Positions 29,401 through 38,348 of a stretch of 64,000 nucleotides of DNA are shown here, in pieces (position 1 is the first letter of the stretch; each line of letters begins with the position of its first letter). The position numbers were made by a program, and so were the translations under genes. Source of the DNA: Ectothiorhodospira sp. BSL-9 (lineage in GTDB: Bacteria; Pseudomonadota; Gammaproteobacteria; Ectothiorhodospirales; Ectothiorhodospiraceae); NCBI RefSeq assembly GCF_001632845.1, contig NZ_CP011994.1:1932001-1996000 (forward strand), given 5' to 3'. The notes under the pieces are model-generated. The model was not told the origin of the DNA. It made no database searches and saw only the letters and a program-made list of their open reading frames with translations.

Positions 29401-30250
29401 GGAAGACCCGAGTCAGGTGGCCATCGTCCGCGATCCGACTCAGGTGGAGGAGAATGGCGAGGCGGTGTTCTACTTCCCCGGCTGCGGTTCCGAGCGCCTG
29501 TTCAGCCAGGTGGGCCTGGCGACCCTGGCCATGCTCTACCGCACCGGCGCCCAGACGGTGCTGCCGCCGGGGTACCTGTGCTGCGGCTATCCCCAGGAGG
29601 CTGCCGGCGACAAGGCCCGAGGGCGCGCCATCACCACCGAGAACCGGGTGCTGTTCCACCGGGTGGCCAACACCCTGAACTATCTGGACATCAAGACCGT
29701 GGTGGTCTCCTGCGGCACCTGCATGGATCAGCTGCTCAAGTACGAGTTCGAGCGCATCTTCCCCGGCTGTCGTCTGCTGGACATCCATGAATATCTGATG
29801 GAGAAGGGCGTGAAGCTGGAAGGCGTGGAAGGGGTGCAGTACCTGTACCACGACCCCTGCCACAGTCCCATGAAGACCTATGCCCCCACCGAGGTGGCCG
29901 GTACGTTGCTGGGTCAGCCCGTCACCCTGTCGGATCGCTGCTGCGGCGAGGCGGGCACCTTTGCGGTAAGCCGCCCGGACGTGGCCACCCAGGTGCGTTT
30001 CCGCAAGCAGGAGGAGATCCACAAGGGCGTCACCCAGCTCAGCGGCGACCCGGTGGCCGTGGGCGGCAACGTGAAGATGCTCACCGCCTGCCCGGCCTGT
30101 CAGCAGGGTCTGTCCCGTTACCGGGAGGATACGGGGACGGAGACCGATTACATCGTGGTGGAGATGGCCAATACCCTGCTGGGGCAGGCGTGGCAGCAGG
30201 AGTTCATCCAGAAGGCCCGCAGCGGCGGGATCGAAAAAGTGCTTCTGTAA
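26405..30250 (+). CDS. Fused FAD-linked oxidase / Fe-S oxidoreductase (DUF3683 family)
   Basis: 1281 residues in one chain. The N-terminal domain (about 1-195, [14 protein letters not shown]) is DUF3683. An FAD-binding domain follows with [16 protein letters not shown] and [12 protein letters not shown], then an FAD-oxidase C-terminal domain ([23 protein letters not shown]). Two 4Fe-4S motifs follow ([22 protein letters not shown]), then CCG domains ([22 protein letters not shown]). It thus combines GlcD- and GlcF-like parts and probably oxidises a 2-hydroxy acid such as D-lactate or glycolate at the membrane. The substrate is unknown. The ATG at 26405 begins the conserved region. Confidence 0.9.
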   Translation: MTSATRIREIPYNYTSYSDREIVLRFLGQPMWDVLNELRGERRTGVSARMLFEVLGDMWVVTRNPYIQDDLMADRKRLANLVGAMDHRVDQIIGRAQGNERALSLAEEARQAVRRFEAWFPAQRELRARVRRRLMKHTRKDNIQFDGLARVSHVTDATDWRVELPFVVVNPDSEEEMAAIVAACLELGLTVIPRGGGTGYTGGAVPLTDDAAVINTEKLDAVGEVQFTRLPGLDEPVATVRAEAGVVTRRVAESAARGGHVFAVDPTSQDASTIGGNIAMNAGGKKAVLWGTALDNLVSWRMVTPDARWVEVERINHNLGKIHDQEEVTFRVSRYQADGRTLDGEPEILSFPGKTCRKEGLGKDVTDKRLQDLPGVQKEGCDGLITSAVFVVHQMAAHMRTVCLEFYGTDLHEAVPAIVEIKDALEADPKVQLAGLEHLDERYVRAVRYTPKGARRERPKMLLVADLASEDEKAVAEAASRMVRLANARNGDGFIAISPEARLRFWADRSRTAAIAAHTNAFKINEDVVIPLDRLGEYSEGIERINIQQSMANKLRMAEEILACLAKDHKALVDKLGLDNDEARTWFEKRRRAAEDQVTAVRDRWLVIRDNLESDAREHDALLDDKAREDLRPGDRLIQLILRRSLVISYRREIEDPLYEIFDGRDLDPVRQNIQQIHDRVLTSRLFVALHMHAGDGNVHTNIPVNSNDYAMMHEAERIVDQVMDLARNLGGVISGEHGIGLTKMQYLEPEDVAAFAEYKQRVDPQDRFNRGKLRAGSGLTTAYTPSLRLVQEEALILEQSELGDLNDDIKDCLRCGKCKPVCNTHVPRANLLYSPRNKILATGLIIEAFLYEEQTRRGLSFRHFDELNDVADHCTVCHKCLTPCPVDIDFGEVTSRMRAILMDRGQRKTSLAARVSMAFLNIKDPSTVKVMRKALAQWGFAGQRMGHQVFRRLGLLNGNKRPSATTGKAPIQEQVIHMVKNPLPAGLPKQTTRAMLGLEDPSQVAIVRDPTQVEENGEAVFYFPGCGSERLFSQVGLATLAMLYRTGAQTVLPPGYLCCGYPQEAAGDKARGRAITTENRVLFHRVANTLNYLDIKTVVVSCGTCMDQLLKYEFERIFPGCRLLDIHEYLMEKGVKLEGVEGVQYLYHDPCHSPMKTYAPTEVAGTLLGQPVTLSDRCCGEAGTFAVSRPDVATQVRFRKQEEIHKGVTQLSGDPVAVGGNVKMLTACPACQQGLSRYREDTGTETDYIVVEMANTLLGQAWQQEFIQKARSGGIEKVLL

Positions 30251-30295
30251 TCAAGAGCCCTTCCCCCACCCACAACCAGACAGCAGGACCCCACC

Positions 30296-31153
30296 ATGGC
30301 TCTATGGATAGCCGTGCTCCTGGGCATCATCCAGGGCGTGTTCATGTTCCTCCCCGTCAGCTCCACCGCCCACATGGTGCTGGCAGAACACTGGCTCATC
30401 GGCCGCGGGGAATCCCTGCCGCCGCCGGACAGCCCGGAGATGATCCTGTTCGCGCTGGTGGTGCATGTGGGCACCCTGGTGTCCATCATCGTGGTCTTCT
30501 GGTCCAGCCTGTGGCGCTTCACCTTCGGTGCCGTGAGTGGTGCCTGGCAGTGGGCAGGGCAGGGGGGGCGCGGCCCGGTGCCGCTGTACTGGCGGCTGTT
30601 CTGGCTGGGGATGTTCTCGGTGCTGTGTACCGGTCTGCTGGGGCTGGGGTTCAAGGCCGCCTTTGAGCAGGTGTTCGCCCATCCCTGGATGATCGCCATC
30701 ACGCTCACGCTGACGGGCATCCTGCTGTGGTGGACGGATCGTCTCTCGCCCCGCAAACGGGGCCTCAAGGGCATCAACTGGAAGGTGGCCGGCGTGATCG
30801 GGCTGGCCCAGGGGCTGGCCCTGATGCCGGGGCTGTCGCGCAGCGCCATGACCATCATGTTTTCCTTGTTCTCGGGGCTGAAGCGGCGCTGGGCAGCGGA
30901 GTACAGTTTCTTCCTGGCCATCCCCACCATCAGCGCGGCCACACTGCTGCAGGCCATCCAGGTCTATCGGGCGGATGAGCCGCCGGTGATTGGCTTCGCG
31001 GCCCTTTCCGTGGGTTTTGTGGTGGCGGCGGTGGTGGGGATCATTTCCCTGAAGCTGGTGATCTACTTCCTGTATCGGGCTCAGCTCAAGGTGTTCTCGT
31101 TCTACGTCTGGTTCCTGGCCCTGGCGGTGGCCATGGGGTGGATGGGGGTGTAA
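30296..31153 (+). CDS. uppP: Undecaprenyl-diphosphatase
   Basis: 285 residues of the BacA family with multiple membrane helices. Signature motifs are present: MFLPVSSTAHMVLAE near the N-terminus and MPGLSRSAMTIMFSLFSGLKR in the middle. It converts undecaprenyl diphosphate to the monophosphate carrier for peptidoglycan and other envelope polymers, and gives bacitracin resistance when raised. It follows the FAD/Fe-S gene by 45 bases and may be cotranscribed. Confidence 0.94.
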   Translation: MALWIAVLLGIIQGVFMFLPVSSTAHMVLAEHWLIGRGESLPPPDSPEMILFALVVHVGTLVSIIVVFWSSLWRFTFGAVSGAWQWAGQGGRGPVPLYWRLFWLGMFSVLCTGLLGLGFKAAFEQVFAHPWMIAITLTLTGILLWWTDRLSPRKRGLKGINWKVAGVIGLAQGLALMPGLSRSAMTIMFSLFSGLKRRWAAEYSFFLAIPTISAATLLQAIQVYRADEPPVIGFAALSVGFVVAAVVGIISLKLVIYFLYRAQLKVFSFYVWFLALAVAMGWMGV

Positions 31154-31159
31154 GCCGCC

Positions 31160-31190
31160 CAGGCCCCTCTCCCCAGGGGGGAGGGGCCTG
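31160..31190. terminator. Bidirectional hairpin between uppP and rpiA
   Basis: Stem CAGGCCCCTC (31160-31169) with GAGGGGCCTG (31181-31190) and an inner CCCC/GGGG pairing. It lies in the convergent 51-base gap. There is only a weak T tract (GTGTTT) on the plus side. Confidence 0.6.
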
Positions 31191-31204
31191 GTGGTGTTTC
31201 ACCT

Positions 31205-31864
31205 TCACCTCAAGGTCCGAACCCCGTCCTTCCCGCTCAGGATCAGCACATCCGCCGGCCTCTTGGCGAAGATGCCCACGGTGACCACCCCGGCGATCTG
31301 ATTCAGCTGCCCCTCCATCTCCACCGGGTTGGCGATGTGCAGGTTGTGGATGTCCAGGATGAGGTTGCCATTGTCCGTGGTGAAGCCGTGGCGCAGTTCC
31401 GGCTGCCCGCCCATCTTCAGGATTTCCCGGGCCACGAAACTGCGGGCCATGGGGATCACTTCCACGGGCAGGGGGAAGGTTCCCAGCATGCCCACCAGCT
31501 TGGATTCGTCGGCAATGCAGACGAACTTCTCGCTGGCTGCGGCCACGATCTTCTCCCGGGTGAGGGCGCCGCCGCCGCCCTTGATCAGGTGCAGGTGCTC
31601 GGTGGCCTCGTCGGCGCCGTCCACGTACAGGGGCAGTTGTCCGGCACTGTTCAGATCCATCACCGGGATGCCGTGCTTGCGCAGGCGCTCGGCGCTCACC
31701 TCCGAGGAGGCCACCGTGCCTTCGATGCGGGCCTTCATGCCGGCCAGCAGGTCGATGAAGTGGTTGGCGGTGGAGCCGGTGCCCACGCCGACGATCATGT
31801 CGTCTTCCACGTATTGCAGGGCCGCTTCGGCGGCGGCCTTCTTGAGTTGGTCTGCATTGCTCAT
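31205..31864 (-). CDS. rpiA: Ribose-5-phosphate isomerase A
   Basis: 219 residues, the standard length. Motifs: [41 protein letters not shown] and the ligand-binding DESKLV. It interconverts ribose-5-phosphate and ribulose-5-phosphate in the pentose phosphate and, if present, Calvin cycles. It is divergent from ilvA, the same pairing seen around rpiA in several gammaproteobacteria. Confidence 0.97.
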   Translation of the reverse strand: MSNADQLKKAAAEAALQYVEDDMIVGVGTGSTANHFIDLLAGMKARIEGTVASSEVSAERLRKHGIPVMDLNSAGQLPLYVDGADEATEHLHLIKGGGGALTREKIVAAASEKFVCIADESKLVGMLGTFPLPVEVIPMARSFVAREILKMGGQPELRHGFTTDNGNLILDIHNLHIANPVEMEGQLNQIAGVVTVGIFAKRPADVLILSGKDGVRTLR

Positions 31865-31973
31865 TGTTGGGTCCTCTCCTCTGGTTTTGTGAGGGGATTC
31901 TACTCAGGAGAAGGGAACATAAGCCAGCCTATCCGCCTTGCGGCCCTTGAACCCCCCGCTGTATCTTGAGGGG

Positions 31974-33488
31974 ATGTCCTATCCCTATCTGCAGAAGATC
32001 CTCACAGCCCGGGTCTACGATGTGGCGCGCGAAACGCCGCTGGACCCCATGCCCACCCTCACTCGCCGCCTGGGTAACCAGATTCTGCTCAAGCGGGAAG
32101 ACCTGCAGCCGGTCTTCTCCTTCAAGCTGCGCGGCGCTTACCACAAGATCGTCAACCTCCCCAGGGAAGTCCGGGAAAAGGGCGTGATCTGTGCCTCGGC
32201 CGGCAACCATGCCCAGGGGGTGGCGCTGGCAGGGAAACGTCTGGGTATCAAGGCGGTGATCGTCATGCCCCAGACCACGCCCTCCATCAAGGTGGAAGCC
32301 GTGCGCGCTCTGGGTGGCGAAACCATCCTGCACGGGGATTCCTATGATGACGCCTATGAGCTGACCCAGGAGTTGATGAAGCAGCACGGCTACGCCTTCA
32401 TCCATCCATTCGATGACCCGGATGTGATCGCAGGCCAGGGCACGGTGGCCATGGAGCTGCTGCGCCAGCACCCCGACCCCCTGGATGCGGTATTCATCCC
32501 CGTGGGTGGCGGTGGCCTGGCGGCGGGCATGGCGGTGTACATCAAGGCCCTGCGCCCGGACATCAAGGTGATCGGCGTGGAGCCCGAAGACGCCCCCTCC
32601 ATGCATGATGCCCTGCAGAAGAAACGGCGCATCATCCTGGACCAGGTGGGCATCTTTGCCGATGGTGTGGCCGTACGCCAGGCGGGCAAGGAAAATTACC
32701 GGATCTGCCGGGAGCACATGGATGAGGTGATCCTGGTCACCACCGATGAGATCTGCGCCGCCACCAAGGATGTCTTTGACGACACCCGGGTGATGGCCGA
32801 GCCGGCTGGTGCCCTGTCGGTGGCGGGGCTGAAGAAATACATCGAGCGTGAGGGTGTGCGTGATGGCCGGTATGCGGCGGTGCTCAGCGGCGCCAACATC
32901 AATTTCGATCGCCTGCGGCATGTGACGGAACGGGCGGAGTTGGGTGAGCACCGGGAGGCCCTGTTCGCCGCCACGATTCCCGAACGTCCCGGGAGCTTCC
33001 GCGCCTTCTGCGAGGCCATTGGCAAGCGGGGCATCACCGAGTTCAACTATCGCTATGCGGACCAGAACGAGGCACATATCTTCGTGGGGGTGCAGCTCAG
33101 TGGTGGCGAGCCGGAGGGGCGGGCCCTGCTGGAGGACCTGCGGGCCAAGGGCTATCCCATCGAGGATCTGAGCGGCAACGAGATGGCCAAGGTGCACCTG
33201 CGCCACATGGTGGGCGGGCACGCTGGACATGCGGGGGATGAGATGATCTACCGCTTCGAGTTTCCCGAGCGGCCGGGGGCGTTGATGCGTTTTCTGTCAC
33301 AAATGGGGCAGGACTGGAACATCAGTCTGTTCCACTACCGTAATCACGGGGCTGCCTACGGGCGGGTGCTGGTGGGCATCCAGGTCCCGCCCGGGGACAA
33401 GCAGCGGTTTCGCCGATTCCTGAAGGAGTTGGGATACATGCACTGGGAGGAGACGGAGAATCCGGTGTACCGGTTGTTCCTGGGGTGA
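31974..33488 (+). CDS. ilvA: Threonine ammonia-lyase, biosynthetic
   Basis: 504 residues. It deaminates threonine to 2-oxobutanoate, the first step to isoleucine. The PLP lysine is in FSFKLRGAYHK (about residue 57), and the glycine-rich phosphate loop is VGGGGLAAG. Two C-terminal ACT-like regulatory domains (about 330-420 and 425-504) give isoleucine feedback. The ATG at 31974 follows GAGGGG; upstream in-frame codons are unlikely to be used. Confidence 0.96.
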   Translation: MSYPYLQKILTARVYDVARETPLDPMPTLTRRLGNQILLKREDLQPVFSFKLRGAYHKIVNLPREVREKGVICASAGNHAQGVALAGKRLGIKAVIVMPQTTPSIKVEAVRALGGETILHGDSYDDAYELTQELMKQHGYAFIHPFDDPDVIAGQGTVAMELLRQHPDPLDAVFIPVGGGGLAAGMAVYIKALRPDIKVIGVEPEDAPSMHDALQKKRRIILDQVGIFADGVAVRQAGKENYRICREHMDEVILVTTDEICAATKDVFDDTRVMAEPAGALSVAGLKKYIEREGVRDGRYAAVLSGANINFDRLRHVTERAELGEHREALFAATIPERPGSFRAFCEAIGKRGITEFNYRYADQNEAHIFVGVQLSGGEPEGRALLEDLRAKGYPIEDLSGNEMAKVHLRHMVGGHAGHAGDEMIYRFEFPERPGALMRFLSQMGQDWNISLFHYRNHGAAYGRVLVGIQVPPGDKQRFRRFLKELGYMHWEETENPVYRLFLG

Positions 33489-33500
33489 GGGGAGAGGGGC

Positions 33501-33827
33501 TCATCCCTTCTCCCTCAGCGCCTCCTCATTGAAGGCCTCATCAATCCCGGTGATGGTCTTCTCCACCATCCGGAAACCCTCCACCGGAGCATCGTCTCCC
33601 ATGTACTTGAGACGCAGCGGTCCCAGGGCCTTGACGGCCTGAGCCCGCTCGATCGGGGTTTGTGCATCCCGTTCACCGGCCCCGCCCAGGGCCTTGACGA
33701 TCTCCCCGGCAATCGGTCCCCGGTGTTCACCATCCAGTGCCTTGTCCAGCGTCTCCTGAGGAGAGCCATCCAGCAGGTCCAGGCCCGTGTGTGCATCCAG
33801 GTGGGTCAGCAGTTCGCTCAGGGTCAT
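33501..33827 (-). CDS. Hypothetical protein
   Basis: 108 residues, acidic and mostly helical in appearance, with no signal peptide, membrane segment or cysteine. I do not recognise a family. It overlaps a GC-rich stem shared with the convergent ilvA end. The start ATG is at 33827, and the codon pattern resembles that of its neighbours, which supports it as a real gene. It is followed upstream on the same strand by the EVE-domain gene, 83 bases away. Confidence 0.65.
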   Translation of the reverse strand: MTLSELLTHLDAHTGLDLLDGSPQETLDKALDGEHRGPIAGEIVKALGGAGERDAQTPIERAQAVKALGPLRLKYMGDDAPVEGFRMVEKTITGIDEAFNEEALREKG

Positions 33828-33910
33828 GGCAGGGCGCTCCCATATGGGCCAGTCTCAGCAGAAACATGGCATGGGGCCAGAAGTGTTTCAACCCTGCGCG
33901 GAGCAGTGGA

Positions 33911-34369
33911 TCAGGTCTGTGCCATCGACAGGATGAAATCCCACTCCGCCTCGGACACCGGCATGATGGACAGACGGTTGCCCTTGCGTACCAGGGGCAT
34001 GTCGGCCAGCTCGGGGGCCTGCTTCAGGTCGGCCAGGGGGATCACCTGGTCGAACTTGCGTTCAAAAGCCACGTCCACCCGGTACCAGCGGGGATTGTCC
34101 GCCGGGCTTTTGGGGTCGTAGTACTTGTGCTCCGGGTCCCAGGCAGCCTCGTCTGGGTAGCCGGACCGGGCGATGCGCATGATCCCCACCACGCCGGGCA
34201 CCTTGCAGTTGGAGTGGTAGAAGAAGGCCCGATCCCCCTGCTGCATCGCGTCGCGCATCATGTTGCGCGCCTGGTAATTGCGCACGCCCTCCCAGGGCTC
34301 AACCTGCACGCGTTCCAGGTCGTCAATGCCGAAGACATCGGGTTCGGATTTCATCAGCCAGTAGGCCAT
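33911..34369 (-). CDS. EVE domain-containing protein
   Basis: 152 residues starting AYWLMKSEPDVFGIDDL, with WEGVRNYQARNMMR and FFYHSNCKVPGVVGI, the standard features of the EVE/PUA-like fold. The fold binds modified bases in DNA or RNA. Bacterial members of this short type are commonly encoded next to ygfA and the 6S RNA, as here, and their role is unclear. The stop of ygfA lies 14 bases upstream, so the two are probably cotranscribed. Confidence 0.92.
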   Translation of the reverse strand: MAYWLMKSEPDVFGIDDLERVQVEPWEGVRNYQARNMMRDAMQQGDRAFFYHSNCKVPGVVGIMRIARSGYPDEAAWDPEHKYYDPKSPADNPRWYRVDVAFERKFDQVIPLADLKQAPELADMPLVRKGNRLSIMPVSEAEWDFILSMAQT

Positions 34370-34383
34370 GGTGTGGCGCTCCT

Positions 34384-34995
34384 TCAGATGGGTATGCCGG
34401 TGCGGCCGGCCCCGGCAGGCCAGCGGATCACGCCCCGTTCGGTGGCCACCGCATCCAGGTTCACATCCCAGGGACGGCGGGGGAGGGCGTCCACCTGCTG
34501 GAAATCATAGGCCAGGCCCAGCAGACGGGGGCGATGCCAGTGGCGGTGACGATTGCGGTGGGCAAAGGTGGTGTCGTAGAAGCCGCCGCCCATGCCCAGG
34601 CGGGTGCCTTTCTCATCAAATCCCACCAGAGGCGTGATGATCAGGTCCAGGGCGCGGGCCGACACCCGGTGGCGCTTGCTCACCGGGGGTTCGGGGATGC
34701 CGAAGCGGTTGGGGATCAGGCGTGTCTCCGGGTCCCAGGCTACGAACCACAGCATTCTGGGGTGAATGGGTGCCAGCACCGGCAGATAGAGCCGCTTGCC
34801 GGCCGCCCGGGCCGCTGCCATCAGGGGGGTAGGGTCCACCTCGCCACGATCCGGCAGGTAGACGGCAATGCGCCGGGCCGAGGTGAACAGGGGGGTGTGC
34901 ACCACCTGGCAGGCAATACGCCGTGAGCGGGTCGCGCGCTCCACCGGGGGCAGGGCGAGCCGTTGTGCGCGCAGGGTACGTCGGAGGGTTTTCAT
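34384..34995 (-). CDS. ygfA: 5-formyltetrahydrofolate cyclo-ligase
   Basis: 203 residues. It converts 5-formyl-THF to methenyl-THF with ATP. Motifs: RRTLRAQRLALP at the N-terminus, VYLPDRGEVDPTPLM, and the nucleotide-binding LGMGGGFYDTTFA. The start at 34995 matches family length; the longer open frame upstream covers the 6S RNA and should be ignored. In E. coli ygfA is cotranscribed with 6S RNA and linked to persister formation. Confidence 0.93.
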   Translation of the reverse strand: MKTLRRTLRAQRLALPPVERATRSRRIACQVVHTPLFTSARRIAVYLPDRGEVDPTPLMAAARAAGKRLYLPVLAPIHPRMLWFVAWDPETRLIPNRFGIPEPPVSKRHRVSARALDLIITPLVGFDEKGTRLGMGGGFYDTTFAHRNRHRHWHRPRLLGLAYDFQQVDALPRRPWDVNLDAVATERGVIRWPAGAGRTGIPI

Positions 34996-35025
34996 GGCCT
35001 GGCGTGAGTGCAAGTAGAACCCCAT

Positions 35026-35058
35026 GAAAAAGGCCGGACCCGTGACAGGCCCGGCCTT
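35026..35058 (-). terminator. Terminator between 6S RNA and ygfA
   Basis: On the minus strand, AAGGCCGGGCC - TGTCACG - GGTCCGGCC followed by TTTTT. It lies 14-30 bases after the expected 6S 3' end and could give a terminated 6S RNA and partial readthrough to ygfA. Confidence 0.75.
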
Positions 35059-35071
35059 GCTTGTTAAGAGG

Positions 35072-35259
35072 ACACACTCCGCGAATGCCGTGGCAGACTT
35101 TCGACCTTGAACCAGCGGTTCAAGTGGGTGCCGACGCAGTGAATCAAGGCTTTCCGCTACGGGGCGGACATGCACAACATCACTGCAGAATGGCTCCCGG
35201 GGTAGTTCATTAGGCTCAAGGATAATACCCAGCCGCTCACGAACACCGCAGAGGTGCCC
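35072..35259 (-). ncRNA. ssrS: 6S RNA
   Basis: On the minus strand this interval resembles 6S RNA. The 5' part reads CTCTGCGGTGTTCGTGAGCG, much like the E. coli 5' arm (GAUGUUCGCAAGCGGGCC). The 3' part has the hallmark hairpin CTTGAACC-GCT-GGTTCAAG and then CTGCCACGGCATTCGCGGAG, which pairs with the 5' end. A large central bubble lies between. 6S RNA mimics an open promoter and sequesters sigma-70 RNA polymerase in stationary phase. The zapA-ssrS-ygfA order is the classical context. Ends are approximate (about 188 nt). Confidence 0.9.
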
Positions 35260-35264
35260 AAACC

Positions 35265-35293
35265 GTAAAATCGTTGTTGGTGCAGGGTTTCAA
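35265..35293 (-). promoter_or_regulatory. Promoter of 6S RNA
   Basis: On the minus strand: -35 TTGAAA (35293-35288), a 17-base spacer, and -10 TTTTAC (35270-35265), placing the start near 35259, which fits the 5' end expected from the closing stem. Confidence 0.6.
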
Positions 35294-35350
35294 CATACCA
35301 CAATCCCTGACCAGGATCTTCGCGGCCCAGGGCCGCTTCTGCAAAACGCG

Positions 35351-35653
35351 TTACTGCCCTTCGGCTTCCTTGTCCAGCGCCGAATCGACCCGTGCACGCA
35401 AGGCCTGAATGCGCTTGTCCATGTCTGCCTGCTGATCCTTCAGCGTGAGCAGTTCGTGGGTGATGTTCAGGGCCGCCATCACGGCGATCCGGTCTCCACC
35501 CACCACCTTGCCCGTGTCCCGGATCTCCTTCATGCGGCGATCCAGCAGGTTGGCCGAGGCAATCAGGGCATGACGCTGTTCTTCCGGACAGGCCACCCGA
35601 TATTCCTTGCCCAGGATCTGAACCGTCACCGGTTCAGCAACGGTCTCCGTCAT
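35351..35653 (-). CDS. zapA: Cell division protein ZapA
   Basis: 100 residues starting with VTVQILGKEYRVACPEEQ and an internal helix region (MAALNITHELLTLKDQ), typical of ZapA, which bundles FtsZ filaments at the division ring. The C-terminal half is a coiled coil. It overlaps the upstream gene by 4 bases and is followed by 6S RNA. Confidence 0.93.
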   Translation of the reverse strand: MTETVAEPVTVQILGKEYRVACPEEQRHALIASANLLDRRMKEIRDTGKVVGGDRIAVMAALNITHELLTLKDQQADMDKRIQALRARVDSALDKEAEGQ

Positions 35654-35883
35654 ACGGCCTGCTCCATGGACTTGAGACGGTTGATCATTGATTCCACCTT
35701 GATGCGTGCCTGCTCCCCTCTTTCGGTGAGTATGGACCGTTCTGTGAGCAATTGCTCGTTTTGCTGCCGAAGCATGCGATTCTCATCCCGTAGCCGGTCG
35801 CAGGCACGCGCCAGCGCCTCGATGCGTGTTTCCAGATCGCGCAGGCTGTGGTCGGCTTCGGCGCTGTGGTGAATGGCGTTCAT
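35650..35883 (-). CDS. ZapB-like coiled-coil protein (TIGR02449 type)
   Basis: 77 residues, mostly one coiled coil (LRDLETRIEALARACDRL, then LRDENRMLRQQNEQLLTE). Small proteins of this type precede zapA in many gammaproteobacteria and are named TIGR02449; a role in cell division is inferred from the linkage and the ZapB-like shape. The 4-base overlap (ATGA) with zapA shows translational coupling. The start at 35883 is preferred over an upstream in-frame ATG at 35919. Confidence 0.82.
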   Translation of the reverse strand: MNAIHHSAEADHSLRDLETRIEALARACDRLRDENRMLRQQNEQLLTERSILTERGEQARIKVESMINRLKSMEQAV

Positions 35884-36051
35884 GGGGTCAATATAGGCCT
35901 GCGCCCCGGGGGGCGTCAACGGGGCCGGTCAGCCCCTCCAGTGCGATCGCAATCGGACCATTCGCAGGCGCTCTGCCCGCTGCCCGCGATGGCCTTGCGC
36001 CGCGCGAGCTTGCTAGACTGCAAGCTCCCAGGTCTTCACGGATTCTCGAAC

Positions 36052-36354
36052 ATGCCCCCGGATGACGCCCCCGGCTTCACGCCGGCCCCTGAAGGTTCCG
36101 TTGTGATCGAGTCGGTCACCAGCGGGGGCAAGCCCTGTCGCATCGTTGATACCACTGGGCGGGTTCCACGGGATGTCCTGGCATCGCTGCTGGAACAGTT
36201 GATCGCCGAGCGGCGTTTCGGCCTTTCTGCGCTGTCGGCGGCGGGCAGTGGGGTGATCAACCTGGGGGAGCCTCAGTTTGCCCACGTGCAACTGGACGAA
36301 ACCCTGTACCGCCTGATCCTGCTGCCCGACGAGGCGCGGCTGGAGCCTTTCTGA
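36052..36354 (+). CDS. Hypothetical protein
   Basis: 100 residues, no signal peptide or membrane segment. After a Pro-rich start, the chain looks like a small alpha/beta domain (PRDVLASLLEQLIAERRFG, then VQLDETLYRLILLPDEARL). I do not recognise the family. It is divergent from the zapA pair and precedes ygfB, with a CATCGGCCC/GGGCCGATG hairpin after its stop (36358-36377), perhaps a terminator. Codon usage resembles its neighbours. Confidence 0.6.
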   Translation: MPPDDAPGFTPAPEGSVVIESVTSGGKPCRIVDTTGRVPRDVLASLLEQLIAERRFGLSALSAAGSGVINLGEPQFAHVQLDETLYRLILLPDEARLEPF

Positions 36355-36458
36355 CTGCATCGGCCCCAGGGCCGATGACACCCTGTTGACACTGATCGGC
36401 CCGGAACCGCTTGCCACCGATTGTTGTCCTGATCGCTATCCCGTGATGAGATTGCCCC

Positions 36459-37007
36459 ATGTTGCCCCCATATCAGACCGTTGAAGACGCCCTGCAGACT
36501 GCCGGTGCCACCGCCGGCGCCGCCGAAGTGCATGGCACCCTGTGCGGGATGCTCACTGCCAACCTGGGCGCCGGCGTGGAGGCCTGGATGCGCGAAGTCT
36601 TCCCGGAGGAGCAGCCCGGCGAGATGCCCACCGGCGAGCCCCGCCGGTTGCTGGGGCAGTTGTTCGACGAGACCCGTACGCAGCTCTCGGATGCCCTGCT
36701 GAGCTTTGAACTGCTGTTGCCGGGGGATGAAGGCGACCTGGATGGCCGCGTGTCGGCCCTGGGCCACTGGTGCCAGGGGTTTCTCTACGGGCTGGCCGTG
36801 GCCGGTGTGACCGATCCGGGCAAGCTGCCGGAAGACTCGGCGGAATTCATCAAGGATCTTTCCGAGATCGCCGGCACCGGTTTCGACGTGGAGGAGGATG
36901 AGGAGAACGAGGTGGCGTATCAGGAGATCCAGGAGTACATCCGCATGGGGGTGCTGCTGGTCAGCGAGGAACTCCAACCCTTGAAGGGTCCATCGCGGAT
37001 CCAGTAA
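36459..37007 (+). CDS. ygfB: YgfB/YecA (UPF0149) family protein
   Basis: 182 residues with the family pattern EVHGTLCGMLTANLG, LLPGDEGDLDGRVSALGHWCQGFLYGL and an acidic C-terminal region ending in LKGP. The fold is all-helical. In Pseudomonas aeruginosa YgfB has been linked to control of beta-lactam resistance; elsewhere the role is unknown. It starts the conserved ygfB-pepP-ubiH-ubiI cluster, 15 bases before pepP. Confidence 0.92.
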   Translation: MLPPYQTVEDALQTAGATAGAAEVHGTLCGMLTANLGAGVEAWMREVFPEEQPGEMPTGEPRRLLGQLFDETRTQLSDALLSFELLLPGDEGDLDGRVSALGHWCQGFLYGLAVAGVTDPGKLPEDSAEFIKDLSEIAGTGFDVEEDEENEVAYQEIQEYIRMGVLLVSEELQPLKGPSRIQ

Positions 37008-37022
37008 CCGGGACCAAGCCCC

Positions 37023-38348
37023 ATGCCCCTGAACAAGACCCAGCAAAAGGAATTCGCCCGCCGCCGCCGCCAGCTCATGCGCGCCATGGGGGAGGGCGGC
37101 ATCGCCATCATTCCCGCCGCTCCGACGCGGTCGCGCAATCACGATGTGGAATATCCCTACCGGCAGGACAGCGATTTCTGGTACCTGACCGGCTTTACCG
37201 AGCCGGAAGCGGTGGCCGTGCTGGTGCCGGGCCGGGAGCAGGGCGAGTTCATCCTCTTCTGCCGTGAACGGGATCCCACGATGGAGACCTGGAATGGCCG
37301 GCGCGCCGGCCAGGACGGTGCCGTGAAAGGCTTTGGTGCGGATGACTCCTTCCCCATTGGCGACATGGAAGAGATCCTGCCCGGCCTGCTGGAAAATCGG
37401 GAACGGGTGTACACCAGTCTCGGTCGCGACCCGGATTTCGACCGGAAGCTCATCGGCTGGGTGAACCACATCCGGGAGAAGGTGCGCTCGGGCGCTCGCC
37501 CGCCCCACGAATTCGTGGCCCTGGAATATCTGCTCCACGACATGCGCCTGTTCAAGTCCGCCTTCGAACTCAAGGCCATGCGTCAGGCAGCCAGGATCAC
37601 CAGCGAGGCGCATGTTCAGGCCATGCGGGCCTGTCGCCCCGGCGCCTGGGAATACCAGGTGGAAGCGGAGCTGCTCTACGCCTTCCGCCGCGCCGGCACC
37701 GAGCCTGCGTATCCCTCCATCGTGGGGGGCGGGGAGAACGGCTGCATCCTGCACTACACGGAGAACGAGGCCCAGCTCAAGGACGGCGACCTGCTGCTGA
37801 TTGATGCGGGATGTGAATACCAGGGCTATGCCAGTGACATCACCCGCACCTTCCCGGTCGGCGGCCGCTTTTCCCCGGCCCAGCGAGAGGTGTACGAACT
37901 GGTGCTGGAGGCCCAGCAGGCCGCCATCGCCCAGGTGGTCCCCGGCAATCACTGGGATGACCCCCACATGGCGGCGGTGAAGGTGCTCACCAAGGGGCTG
38001 GTGGGCCTGGGGCTGCTCAAGGGCAAGCCCGCCAGGCTGATCAAGGACGAAGCGTATCGCCCGTTTTACATGCACCGCACCGGTCACTGGCTAGGGATGG
38101 ACGTGCACGATGTGGGGGATTACAAGCTGGGAGATGCCTGGCGATTGCTGGAGCCGGGCATGGTCATGACCATCGAGCCGGGACTGTATCTGAGCCGTGC
38201 CCTCAAGGGTGTGCCCAAGGCCTACCGGGATATCGGCATCCGCATCGAGGATGACGTGGTGGTGACCAGGGACGGGCACGAAGTGCTCACGGCCGACTGC
38301 CCCAAGGAACCCGATGAACTGGAATCCCTGGTGGGGGCTCAGTCATGA
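37023..38348 (+). CDS. pepP: Xaa-Pro aminopeptidase
   Basis: 441 residues. An N-terminal creatinase-like domain (PYRQDSDFWYLTGFTEPEA) is followed by the pita-bread catalytic domain. Metal ligands are visible: Asp in LLIDAGCEYQGYASDITRTF, His in MHRTGHWLGMDVHDVG, Glu in VMTIEPGLYL and Glu in GIRIEDDVVVT. It removes N-terminal residues preceding proline. The stop overlaps ubiH by 4 bases. Confidence 0.96.
   Translation: MPLNKTQQKEFARRRRQLMRAMGEGGIAIIPAAPTRSRNHDVEYPYRQDSDFWYLTGFTEPEAVAVLVPGREQGEFILFCRERDPTMETWNGRRAGQDGAVKGFGADDSFPIGDMEEILPGLLENRERVYTSLGRDPDFDRKLIGWVNHIREKVRSGARPPHEFVALEYLLHDMRLFKSAFELKAMRQAARITSEAHVQAMRACRPGAWEYQVEAELLYAFRRAGTEPAYPSIVGGGENGCILHYTENEAQLKDGDLLLIDAGCEYQGYASDITRTFPVGGRFSPAQREVYELVLEAQQAAIAQVVPGNHWDDPHMAAVKVLTKGLVGLGLLKGKPARLIKDEAYRPFYMHRTGHWLGMDVHDVGDYKLGDAWRLLEPGMVMTIEPGLYLSRALKGVPKAYRDIGIRIEDDVVVTRDGHEVLTADCPKEPDELESLVGAQS

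Noticed and set aside
26411-30022. Antisense open frame of 1203 codons opposite the FAD/Fe-S fusion
   Set aside because: High GC and codon bias of the sense gene keep the antisense frame open. The translation is low-complexity (His/Gly/Gln/Leu) without motifs. Similar shadows lie opposite aspS (2422-4245), soeA (4427-6814) and glgP (12766-15117).
33487-33516. Terminator hairpin between ilvA and the hypothetical gene
   Set aside because: The GAGGGGAGAGGG / CCCTTCTCCCTC pairing has mismatches and no T tract; too weak to list.
34996-35175. Upstream extension of ygfA through the 6S RNA 3' part
   Set aside because: The interval is explained by 6S RNA and its terminator, and the cyclo-ligase family starts at 34995.
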